DNA from: Thermohalobaculum sp039821125
GTDB lineage: Bacteria; Pseudomonadota; Alphaproteobacteria; Rhodobacterales; Rhodobacteraceae
Assembly: GCA_039821125.1 (NCBI GenBank)
Contig: JBCBOR010000001.1
Coordinates: 154,266-218,265 of the forward strand
Direction: 5' to 3'
DNA: 64,000 bases
The translations under genes and the position numbers were made by a program. Positions 1 to 7,165 of the stretch are shown here, piece after piece. Below the pieces are notes generated by a model that made no database searches, was not told the origin of the DNA, and was given only the letters and a program-made list of their open reading frames with translations. Each line of letters opens with the position of its first letter. Positions within the stretch are counted from its first letter, which is position 1.

Positions 1-2
1 GC

Positions 3-485
3 GTCTTCTACGAGCGCGCTGCGGCCAATGCCGATGTGACGGCCGACCATGCGTATGTCGATGCCTTCGCCATGCACATGGTGCAAAAGCCATGGACCAT
101 CGATGTTGCGGTGACCGAGAACATGTTCGGCGACATCCTGTCGGATCTTGGAGCAGCCTTGATGGGGGGGCTGGGATATGCGCCGTCTGCCGATATCGGC
201 GAGGAGCATGCGGTGTTCCAACCCTGTCATGGGACTGCGCCGGATATCGCCGGAAAAGGGCTGGCCAATCCGACGGCCATGATCCTGTCTGCTGCGATGA
301 TGCTGGAATGGTTGGGGGCCAGGCATGGCGCGCGCGAAGCGATCGAGACGGCGGATTTGATCCGGCGCGGGGTCGAGGCGGCCTTTGCTGATGGCGGTTT
401 AATCACCTGCGAATTGGGCGGCGAGGCCGGAACGCGTGCAGTCTACGATGCTGTTGGCACCGCCATGGCGCAACTCGATCTGTGA
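3..485 (+). CDS. Isocitrate/isopropylmalate dehydrogenase family protein, 3' part (5' end outside window)
   Basis: The reading frame is open from the left edge, so only about the last 160 residues are present. The part seen carries the family's metal/substrate segment (VTENMFGDILSD) and the nucleotide-binding HGTAPDIAGKGLANP loop near the C-terminus, as in beta-decarboxylating dehydrogenases (LeuB, tartrate and isocitrate dehydrogenases). These oxidise a 2-hydroxy acid with NAD(P), often with decarboxylation. The stop overlaps the next start by 4 bases (GTGA), and the next genes are an oxidoreductase, an acid-sugar kinase and an aldolase. A catabolic role on a four-carbon hydroxy acid is therefore more likely than leucine synthesis. 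The substrate cannot be read from the sequence. Confidence 0.85.
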   Translation, partial: VFYERAAANADVTADHAYVDAFAMHMVQKPWTIDVAVTENMFGDILSDLGAALMGGLGYAPSADIGEEHAVFQPCHGTAPDIAGKGLANPTAMILSAAMMLEWLGARHGAREAIETADLIRRGVEAAFADGGLITCELGGEAGTRAVYDAVGTAMAQLDL

Positions 486-1507
486 CGGGTGCCGTGACGC
501 GCGTCGCTGTCGTTGGAGCGGGCTATTTCGGTCAGTTCCACTATGATGCCTGGACGCGAATGGACGGCTGTGCGCTGGTTGGCCTTTGTGCGCTGTCGGG
601 CGGCGAGGAGACGGCAACGCGGTTCGGCGTGCCACGCGTCTTCGACAACATCGCGGACATGGTATCGGAGACCGGTCCCGATCTCGTCGATATCGTGTCG
701 CCCCCTGAGACCCACATGAACGCAATTGCGACCCTCGTGCCAACCGTGAAGTGGATCATCTGCCAGAAACCGTTCTGCCGCGACCGGATCGAGGCGCAGG
801 CTGCCGTCGAACTCGCATCCGAACACGGCGCCCGGGTGATCGTGCACGAGAATTTCCGCTTTCAGCCCTGGTACCGCGAGATCAAGCGGCTGATCGATGG
901 CGGACTTATCGGCCAGCCGTTTCAGGCGACGTTCAGACTGAGGCCCGGGGATGGGCAAGGTGCGACCGCCTATCTGGATCGCCAGCCATATTTTCAGAAG
1001 ATGGAGCGTTTCCTCGTGCACGAGACGGCGATCCATTGGATCGACACGTTCCGGTATCTGTTGGGGGAGGTCACGTCGGTCTCGGCGGATCTGGTTCGGT
1101 TGAACCCGGTGATTGCGGGTGAGGATGCAGGGATCCTCCAGTTCCGCTTTGCCTCGGGCGCCCGGGCGCTCTTTGACGGGAACAGACTGGCGGATCATGC
1201 AGCGGAGAACACGCGGCTGACGATGGGAGAGATGGAGGTCGAAGGACCGAAGGGTGCAATTCGCTTGATTGGCGATGGGTCGTTGATGGTCCGCGCTCGT
1301 GCCGAGACGTCCTGGCGCATGCACACATACGACTGGATGGATCGGCATTTCGGCGGCGATTGCGTCTTTCTGACCAACCGCGCCGCGTTGTCTTCGTTTC
1401 ACGCCGGAACACCGGCAGAGACAGAGGCCGCGGCATATCTCAGAAATCTGGACATCGAGGCAGCCGCTTACGAAAGCCACGAGACACGGCGCTGGGTCGA
1501 TGTATAG
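482..1507 (+). CDS. Gfo/Idh/MocA family oxidoreductase
   Basis: A 341-residue protein with an N-terminal Rossmann motif (VAVVGAGYFG, residues 8-17). The family EKP motif appears as QKPF near residue 95, and the C-terminal substrate domain has the H-x3-H-x2-D pattern in HETAIHWIDTF. Members are NAD(P)-dependent sugar, inositol or hydroxy-acid dehydrogenases. The GTG start overlaps the stop of the preceding dehydrogenase by 4 bases; a second GTG lies 12 bases on. Position between a beta-decarboxylating dehydrogenase and a DUF1537 kinase suggests it handles a sugar acid upstream of the kinase. Glu to Gln in EKP is a tolerated variant. The substrate is unknown. Confidence 0.85.
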   Translation: MTGAVTRVAVVGAGYFGQFHYDAWTRMDGCALVGLCALSGGEETATRFGVPRVFDNIADMVSETGPDLVDIVSPPETHMNAIATLVPTVKWIICQKPFCRDRIEAQAAVELASEHGARVIVHENFRFQPWYREIKRLIDGGLIGQPFQATFRLRPGDGQGATAYLDRQPYFQKMERFLVHETAIHWIDTFRYLLGEVTSVSADLVRLNPVIAGEDAGILQFRFASGARALFDGNRLADHAAENTRLTMGEMEVEGPKGAIRLIGDGSLMVRARAETSWRMHTYDWMDRHFGGDCVFLTNRAALSSFHAGTPAETEAAAYLRNLDIEAAAYESHETRRWVDV

Positions 1508-1653
1508 AGGGGGGCGGGGTTTCGCCCGCTCCGGCAGCGCGCTGACGCGCGCACCCGTCGGGATGCGACCAGGCCCCGCCACCGCCCCCTGCACCGCCGC
1601 GCGCGCGGACGCGCGCGACCGGTGCGGACGGGGAGAGTGAGGAGAGACAGACG

Positions 1654-2928
1654 ATGCCACTGCTTGGTGCAATTGCTGACGACTTTACCGGCGCAACGGA
1701 TCTGGCAAACACGCTGGCCCGCTCCGGTATGCGCACTGTTCTTGTGTTGGAACGGCCCTCACCCGATGACCCCGTACCTGACGCAGAGGCCGTGGTCGTA
1801 GCCTTGAAGTCCCGCACGGCCCCGGTTGCGGAGGCTGTTGGCGACAGTGTCGCCTCGTGGCAGTGGCTGGCCGGGGCAGGCGCCGAGCAATGCTACTTCA
1901 AGTATTGCTCGACCTTCGATTCAACACCCCAAGGAAACATCGGGCCGGTGTCCGAAGCGCTGATGGCGCAGACCGGTGCACCCTTCACCGTCTACTGTCC
2001 GGCGTTCCCGGAAGCAGGACGCACGATCTACATGGGCAAGCTGTTCGTCATGAGCGATCTGCTGCACGAGACCGGTATGAAAGATCATCCGCTGACACCG
2101 ATGACCGATGCAGACCTGCGTCGCTGGCTAAGCCCACAGATCGGCGACGCCGATGTTGGCCTCGTGCCCTATAACATCGTCGAGCGCGGGCCTGAGGCGG
2201 TTCGCCAGGGCATCGAATTGCTGGCTCAGTCCGGAATTCGTCACAGCATTGTCGATGCGCTCTGCGACGATCACCTGCGCATTCTTGGGCGGGCGTGCGC
2301 CGGAATGCCTCTGGTCACAGCAGGCTCAGGGCTGGGTCTCGGGCTTGCCGAGAATTTTGCCGAGGCAGGGCGTCTGGCTGGCGGTGCCGCAGACCGCCTG
2401 CCCAGTGTCGGCGGGGCCTCGCTGATGCTGTCAGGCTCCTGCTCCGAGGCAACGAACGCACAGGTCGCCGCCTGGGAGGCATCGGGCGGGGCGCTTCTGA
2501 GGCTGGATCCCCTTGCGTTAGCTGATGGCAAACAGGACAGCGCCGAAGCCTGGGCCTGGGCCTGGGCCGAGAGCCAACTGCGCTCTGGCCCCGCACTGAT
2601 TGCCGCAACCGCACCACCCGAGAGTGTCCGCGCCGCGCAGGAGGCACTTGGCGTTGCGCGGGCTGCAGAACTTGTTGAAGAAACGCTGTCCTCGATCGCA
2701 GCACTTGCCCATCGCGATGGTGTGCGCCGCTTCATTATAGCGGGCGGTGAGACCTCGGGGGCTGTCGCCACAGCGCTCGGTGTGCACCGGCTTGCGGTTG
2801 GTCCTCAGATCGCACCCGGCGTGCCATGGTGTGCGACCCTCGGCGAGGACCCGACCGCGCTGACGCTGAAATCCGGAAACTTTGGTAGCGAGACGTTCTT
2901 TGCCGACGCGGTGGAGCGGGCGCCATGA
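1654..2928 (+). CDS. otnK: Four-carbon acid sugar kinase (DUF1537/OtnK family)
   Basis: A 424-residue protein of normal length for the family. It opens with the diagnostic LGAIADDFTGATDLANTLAR segment, and the C-terminal half contains the glycine-rich ATP region (RRFIIAGGETSGAVATALG and KSGNFG). DUF1537 kinases phosphorylate 3-oxo-tetronate, D-threonate or erythronate derivatives. The following gene is an OtnC-like aldolase, which fits 3-oxo-tetronate kinase acting before 3-oxo-tetronate-4-phosphate decarboxylase. A strong GAGGAGAG ribosome site precedes the ATG. The 146 bases upstream are extremely GC-rich and self-complementary but have no clear promoter. The exact acid sugar is inferred from the neighbours only. 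Confidence 0.9.
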   Translation: MPLLGAIADDFTGATDLANTLARSGMRTVLVLERPSPDDPVPDAEAVVVALKSRTAPVAEAVGDSVASWQWLAGAGAEQCYFKYCSTFDSTPQGNIGPVSEALMAQTGAPFTVYCPAFPEAGRTIYMGKLFVMSDLLHETGMKDHPLTPMTDADLRRWLSPQIGDADVGLVPYNIVERGPEAVRQGIELLAQSGIRHSIVDALCDDHLRILGRACAGMPLVTAGSGLGLGLAENFAEAGRLAGGAADRLPSVGGASLMLSGSCSEATNAQVAAWEASGGALLRLDPLALADGKQDSAEAWAWAWAESQLRSGPALIAATAPPESVRAAQEALGVARAAELVEETLSSIAALAHRDGVRRFIIAGGETSGAVATALGVHRLAVGPQIAPGVPWCATLGEDPTALTLKSGNFGSETFFADAVERAP

Positions 2929-3557
2929 CCGAGAACGCGCTGCGCGATCAGATCGCGGTCCTTGCGAAATCGCTCTTTGACCGCGGATACGGGTGCGGCT
3001 CATCCGGAAACATCTCGGTTAAGCTGGACGATGGTTTTCTCATCACGCCGACCAACTCGTCCATGGGGCGGCTCGATCCCGCCCGCATCGCCAAGGTCGA
3101 TTTCGACGGCACACATCTGGCGGGCGACAAACCCTCGAAGGAGGAGTTTCTGCACCTGGCGATGTACGAGGAACGCCCCGAGATGACGGCGGTCGTGCAC
3201 CTGCATGCGACACATTCGGTCGCCGTGTCCTGCCTGGCGGAGATCGACCCGGAGGACGTGCTGCCACCGATCACCGCCTATCACGTGATGCGCGTCGGCA
3301 AGTGCCCTCTCGTTCCCTATTTCGCGCCAGGCGACAAGGCGCTCGCCGATGCGGTGCGCAAGACCGCGCGCCATGCTCACGCGATGCTGCTCGCCAATCA
3401 CGGCCCGGTCGTTGCCGGAAAATCGCTGGAGGCTGCGGTGTATGCGGCCGAGGAGTTGGAGGAGACGGCAAAGCTGTTCCTCATGCTCCGCGGCGAAAAA
3501 ACGCGGTTCCTGTCGCAGGCGCAGGTCGCAGACCTGATGGTTCGGTTCCCGTCATAG
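2925..3557 (+). CDS. otnC: Class II aldolase, probable 3-oxo-tetronate 4-phosphate decarboxylase (OtnC-like)
   Basis: A 210-residue class II aldolase/adducin-fold protein. Zinc-binding histidines are visible in VVHLHATHSV and in LLANHGPVVAG, and the phosphate-binding N-terminal segment GSSGNISVKL is present. Start and stop overlap with the kinase (ATGA), so the two are translationally coupled. In known otnK-otnC pairs this enzyme decarboxylates the phosphorylated oxo-acid to dihydroxyacetone phosphate. Fuculose-phosphate-aldolase-type activity on another substrate is the alternative. No isomerase (OtnI) gene is seen inside the window, although the operon continues off the left edge. Confidence 0.88.
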   Translation: MTENALRDQIAVLAKSLFDRGYGCGSSGNISVKLDDGFLITPTNSSMGRLDPARIAKVDFDGTHLAGDKPSKEEFLHLAMYEERPEMTAVVHLHATHSVAVSCLAEIDPEDVLPPITAYHVMRVGKCPLVPYFAPGDKALADAVRKTARHAHAMLLANHGPVVAGKSLEAAVYAAEELEETAKLFLMLRGEKTRFLSQAQVADLMVRFPS

Positions 3558-3618
3558 ACCACATTTCTGCCGCCCGGAGCCGCGAGAGAACCCGCGGGAG
3601 CAACCAGAAGGTTTTTGG

Positions 3619-3634
3619 TAGGTCTTCAGACCTA
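3619..3634. repeat. Short perfect inverted repeat upstream of the BON-like gene
   Basis: The arms TAGGTCT and AGACCTA are separated by 2 bases and lie about 55 bases before the TTG start of the next gene. A run of five T lies to the left. It could be an operator or a weak hairpin at the end of the acid-sugar operon. No U-tract follows on the plus strand, so a classical terminator is unlikely. Confidence 0.4.
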
Positions 3635-3688
3635 AGGTGCTTTACAATCTGGCAATCCGGCCGATCCATGCCAGAAGGGTGAGGGTTC

Positions 3689-4609
3689 TTGCGTTTCGTT
3701 TTGACCATACCGGTGGTGCTCATCGCACTCGGCGTCATGGCAGCAGCCATGGTGATCGAAGCGCCAAAGATCGAGGCACGGATCGCGGATCAGGCCGCGA
3801 CAGCTCTGGATGAGCTCGGGTTTACCGCTCAGATCGATGGCCGTGATGCGACACTGATCGGTATCGCCCGGGACGAGGATCATCGTGATACCGGGCTGAT
3901 CCGCCTCGCCGCGATCGATGAGGTTGATATCCTGCGCGACCACACCGTGATGATTTCAAATGACGGGCCGCACGCTTTCTCCGCAGCGCGCATGGCGTCG
4001 GGCGAGATGTTCCTGCATGGCGTTCTGCCCGATCAGGAGACACGCGATGTGCTGATCTCCGGACTCGAGACCGCAGGGTTGGGACCTGTCCGGGATTTCA
4101 CGCGTGTCGTTGCTGGCGAGCCAGACGGGTGGAGCGACAGCGTCGTTGCCGCAACGCTTGCGCTGGAGGCATTGGAGCAGGGGCAGGCGTTCATCGTCGA
4201 CGATGAGGTCACGATCAACGGGCTATACTCTGAAAGCAAATCGCAAACCGCGTTCTCGCGCCTCAGCACGCCGGGATGGCGGGTCTTTCTCTCCATAGAC
4301 CAGCGCGATGTCGTGGAGGCTCTGCGCGCTCAGGCAGAGGCGTTGCGCGCCGATCTGCTCGATATGTCGGACGCGCTGGACACACAGACGACCGAGGCGG
4401 CGATACACGCGGAAGAGATGGCCTCGGAAATCGACATTGCACGTGAGCGGATCGCCACGCTCGAGGCGTTGCTCGGCGAAGAAGCACGGGATGCCGAAGA
4501 TACCGTGTCATCTCCCGAGCCAGAGCAGACACCTGCACAATCTGATACTGAAACAGAGGCGCCTGAGTCGGAGGCAGCCACAGAACAGACGACGGACCTC
4601 GATCAATGA
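3689..4609 (+). CDS. Membrane-anchored BON-like protein with coiled coil and acidic tail
   Basis: A 306-residue protein with an N-terminal signal anchor (FVLTIPVVLIALGVMAAAMVI). Two BON-like segments follow (residues about 25-95 and 100-180), of the kind in OmpA/ArfA-type proteins (IEARIADQAATALDELG, ... GMFLHGVLPDQETRDVLI-type pattern). A coiled-coil helix spans about 210-265, and the last 45 residues are rich in Glu, Thr, Ser and Pro. Translation apparently starts at TTG with an AGGGTGAGGG ribosome site 4 bases upstream. The stop overlaps the next small membrane gene by 4 bases. Probably a periplasmic, inner-membrane-tethered envelope factor; no enzyme motif is visible and the function is unknown. 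Confidence 0.7.
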   Translation: MRFVLTIPVVLIALGVMAAAMVIEAPKIEARIADQAATALDELGFTAQIDGRDATLIGIARDEDHRDTGLIRLAAIDEVDILRDHTVMISNDGPHAFSAARMASGEMFLHGVLPDQETRDVLISGLETAGLGPVRDFTRVVAGEPDGWSDSVVAATLALEALEQGQAFIVDDEVTINGLYSESKSQTAFSRLSTPGWRVFLSIDQRDVVEALRAQAEALRADLLDMSDALDTQTTEAAIHAEEMASEIDIARERIATLEALLGEEARDAEDTVSSPEPEQTPAQSDTETEAPESEAATEQTTDLDQ

Positions 4610-4854
4610 CGTCACTGCTGCTTCAGATCGCCTTCTATCTCGGGATCATGTTCGTCCTCGGCATCCTCTTTGGCTGGCTGCTGTGGGGTCGCGACCGGGC
4701 CGCGGCTATGGCACGCGTCCGCGCGATCGAGGAAGCCGCGCAGAACATGCGCCACAGCCACGGGGATGCACAGGTCTTGGCCGACGCGTTGGCCCGGGTG
4801 AATGCCGAGAAGACGGCATTGGAGCAACAACTCGCTGAGCGCAGCGGCGCATAG
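4606..4854 (+). CDS. Small single-pass membrane protein with cytoplasmic coiled coil
   Basis: An 82-residue protein with one N-terminal transmembrane helix (residues about 3-25, LLLQIAFYLGIMFVLGILFGWLLW). An RDRAAAMARVR basic stop-transfer and an alanine/glutamate-rich helical tail follow. It is translationally coupled (ATGA) to the BON-like protein, so the two probably form one envelope complex. The layout resembles small LapA-like or OmpA-partner proteins. No catalytic residues are seen and the function is unknown. Confidence 0.65.
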   Translation: MTSLLLQIAFYLGIMFVLGILFGWLLWGRDRAAAMARVRAIEEAAQNMRHSHGDAQVLADALARVNAEKTALEQQLAERSGA

Positions 4855-4878
4855 CGCTATAAACGCTCGATCTTGTGG

Positions 4879-5865
4879 CTAGAGGTCGCCCATCGACAAG
4901 ACAATCTTTGGCGGCGCCTGCCCCGTGTGGATGTCAACAAAGGACTGAGCGCCAGCGGACAGATCCCGCGTCTCGGACCAACCCGCGCCGGTAACACGCC
5001 CCTCGGCCAACAGGCGCAGGGCTTCTGCGAAGTCATCCAGGCGATAGCAATAGGTGCCGACGAACCGGATCTCCTGGAGTGTGATCCGGCGGGTATCCAA
5101 CCCCTCGGCACCGTCCTGCAGACCGATATGGACAATCGTGCCGCCCGGCGTGACCTGTGCCGACGCCGCGCGGCGCGTCGCCCCCATGCCGACTGCATCA
5201 AGGATCATCTCGGCCTCCGGCGGCGTGTCGGTCAACGGATTGTAGATCTCGGCCTCCAGCACCGCACGCAGTGTCTCGGCCCGCAGCGGGTTGGTTTCGG
5301 CAATGGCGATGTCGGTGACGCCGTACTCGCGGAAGACCATCGCGGACAGCAAGCCGATGGCTCCCCCGCCAAGCACGACCGCGCGGCGGGGCTTTTCAGA
5401 CGCGACCTGCAATCCCAGGCGCACCGCGTGCACGGCACAGGCCAGCGGTTCCGCCAGCACGGCATCGGAATCCGCCAATGTGTCCGGCATTGCGGACAGG
5501 TTCTCATGCTTGATCGCAACCTGCTCAGCAAAGGCACCGGGCAGGCGCATTCCGATCAGTTCGCGATGGGGACAGAGGTGCACCTCACCCGACAGGCAGG
5601 CCGGGCACTTTCCACAGGTCATCAAGGGATTGAGCGCCACGCGTTGCCCGGCCATCGGACCGTCGCGGGCAACACCGACCGCCTCGTGTCCCAGCACCAA
5701 CGGTGGCACCCGCCGCGCATCGTGCCCGTGCCAGGCATGCATATCCGAGCCGCAGATGCCGCAAAGCGTGACATCGACGATCGACATGCCCGCGCTCGGG
5801 TCCGGCGCGGGTACATCGCGAAGCTCGGACGCCTCTGTCCCTGTATAGACCAGCGCACGCATCAT
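4879..5865 (-). CDS. Zinc-dependent alcohol dehydrogenase (HpsO/HpsP-like)
   Basis: A 328-residue medium-chain dehydrogenase. The catalytic zinc site begins with CGICGSDMHAWHGH, then GHEAVG. The structural zinc cysteines are CGKCPACLSGEVHLC, and the Rossmann motif is VVLGGGAIGLLSA. It is the last gene of a minus-strand operon and overlaps the HpsN-like gene by 4 bases. In dihydroxypropanesulfonate (DHPS) catabolism two such dehydrogenases (HpsO, HpsP) interconvert R- and S-DHPS through the 2-oxo form before HpsN acts. Only one is present here, so assignment to that pathway is inference; it could be a threonine- or sorbitol-dehydrogenase-like enzyme for another diol. Confidence 0.85.
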   Translation of the reverse strand: MMRALVYTGTEASELRDVPAPDPSAGMSIVDVTLCGICGSDMHAWHGHDARRVPPLVLGHEAVGVARDGPMAGQRVALNPLMTCGKCPACLSGEVHLCPHRELIGMRLPGAFAEQVAIKHENLSAMPDTLADSDAVLAEPLACAVHAVRLGLQVASEKPRRAVVLGGGAIGLLSAMVFREYGVTDIAIAETNPLRAETLRAVLEAEIYNPLTDTPPEAEMILDAVGMGATRRAASAQVTPGGTIVHIGLQDGAEGLDTRRITLQEIRFVGTYCYRLDDFAEALRLLAEGRVTGAGWSETRDLSAGAQSFVDIHTGQAPPKIVLSMGDL

Positions 5866-7163
5866 TCGGCAGACAGATCAAAGTTCTCGCCCGGGAAATA
5901 CTTGGCGAGACGTACATCAGCAGCGCGGGCGTGCCCCTCCATCCCCTCGAGACGGGAGATCCGCGCCGTCGCCTCGGCCACGCGCTTCGAGCCTTCGCGG
6001 GTCATGCGCTGCCACGTCACCAACTTCATGTATTTGTGCACGCTCAGCCCGCCGGTATACTTAGCCGCGCCAGAAGTCGGCAGCACGTGGTTGGTGCCCG
6101 ACGCCTTGTCGCCATAGCTGACGGTGGTCTCCTCGCCCAGGAACAGCGACCCGTAGCATTCCAGCCGCCCGAGCCACCAGTCGAGATCCTTCGCCATCAC
6201 CGTCAGATGCTCCGGCGCGATCTTGTCGGAGACTGTCGCGACTTCCTCCCGATCCGCACAGACGATCAGCTCGGCATAGTCACGCCACGCCGCTTCGGCG
6301 TTCTTGCCGTTCAACTCGGGAAGTTCGGCAATCAGTTTGGGAACACGAGTCATCACCGTCTCGGCCAGATCGCGCGATGTCGTGGCCAGCCAGACCGGCG
6401 AGTTGTAGCCGTGCTCGGCCTGAGACACGAGATCGACCGCAACGATTTCGGCATCCGCCGTCTCATCCGCGAGAATCAGCGAGTCGGTCGGCCCAGCGAA
6501 CATGTCGATCCCGACACGGCCAAAGAGGATACGCTTCGCCTCTGCCACGAACTGATTTCCAGGGCCGACCAGAATGTCTGCCTTTGGCAGACCGAACAGG
6601 CCGAACGCCATGGCGGCAATCCCCTGTACGCCGCCCAGCGCGAGGATCTGATCGGCGCCGCAAAGATCCGCCGTGTATATGATCGCGGGATGGATCCCCT
6701 GCCCCGGACGCGGCGGTGAGCAGGCGGCGATGTGCCCGCACCCCGCGACCTTTGCCGTTGTCACCGTCATCATGGCCGACGCGATATGGGCATAACGACC
6801 GCCCGGCGCATAGCAGCCCGCGGCCTGACAGGGGATTGCCTTCTGCCCAGCCACCAGTCCCGGCGCGATCTCGTACTCGAAATCCTGGATCGTCTGCTTC
6901 TGCGCCTCGGCGAACCGGCGCACATTGTCATGGGCGTACCGGATGTCGTCCTTCAGCTTCTGAGGCACCTGCTCCGACGCGGCGGCGATCTCATCCGGCG
7001 TCAGGACGACGTTGCCTTCGTACTTGTCGAACCTGGCCGCATATTCCATGGCCTTGGCGTCTCCGCCCGCCTCGATCTCGTCGAGGATCGCCTGAACGGT
7101 GTCCCGTACATCACCGGCATCATCGGTCGAAGTGCGGGCAGCTTTCTTGAGGAATTCGGGCAT
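5862..7163 (-). CDS. hpsN: Histidinol-dehydrogenase family protein, probable sulfopropanediol 3-dehydrogenase
   Basis: A 433-residue HisD-fold enzyme with the family NAD and zinc regions (GVQGIAAMAFG, VGPGNQFVAEAKR, DMFAGPTDSLILADE, QAEHGYNSP). HisD-type proteins perform two-step oxidation of an alcohol to an acid. No histidine genes are nearby. It sits between a TRAP transporter and a zinc alcohol dehydrogenase, which is the context of HpsN, the enzyme that oxidises 2,3-dihydroxypropane-1-sulfonate to sulfolactate. It begins 2 bases after the TRAP permease stop and overlaps the dehydrogenase start. Family membership is secure; the sulfonate substrate is a context-based inference. Confidence 0.75.
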   Translation of the reverse strand: MPEFLKKAARTSTDDAGDVRDTVQAILDEIEAGGDAKAMEYAARFDKYEGNVVLTPDEIAAASEQVPQKLKDDIRYAHDNVRRFAEAQKQTIQDFEYEIAPGLVAGQKAIPCQAAGCYAPGGRYAHIASAMMTVTTAKVAGCGHIAACSPPRPGQGIHPAIIYTADLCGADQILALGGVQGIAAMAFGLFGLPKADILVGPGNQFVAEAKRILFGRVGIDMFAGPTDSLILADETADAEIVAVDLVSQAEHGYNSPVWLATTSRDLAETVMTRVPKLIAELPELNGKNAEAAWRDYAELIVCADREEVATVSDKIAPEHLTVMAKDLDWWLGRLECYGSLFLGEETTVSYGDKASGTNHVLPTSGAAKYTGGLSVHKYMKLVTWQRMTREGSKRVAEATARISRLEGMEGHARAADVRLAKYFPGENFDLSAE

Positions 7164-7165
7164 CG

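Noticed and set aside
1508..1653. GC-rich palindromic stretch before the DUF1537 kinase as a terminator
   Set aside because: Several overlapping GC stems but no T-run, and the operon appears to continue in the same direction.
443..1672. Long minus-strand open frame (409 codons) opposite the Gfo/Idh/MocA gene
   Set aside because: It mirrors a gene with a clear Rossmann motif; GC-rich codon bias keeps the opposite frame open. No homologous motif on the minus strand.
4873..6117. Plus-strand open frame (414 codons) across the Zn dehydrogenase/HpsN genes
   Set aside because: Antisense to two enzymes with intact zinc and NAD motifs; product is Arg/Pro/His-rich noise.
5862..7163. Assignment as histidinol dehydrogenase of histidine synthesis
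   Set aside because: Family fold fits, but no his genes are nearby and the TRAP plus alcohol-dehydrogenase context matches HpsN better.
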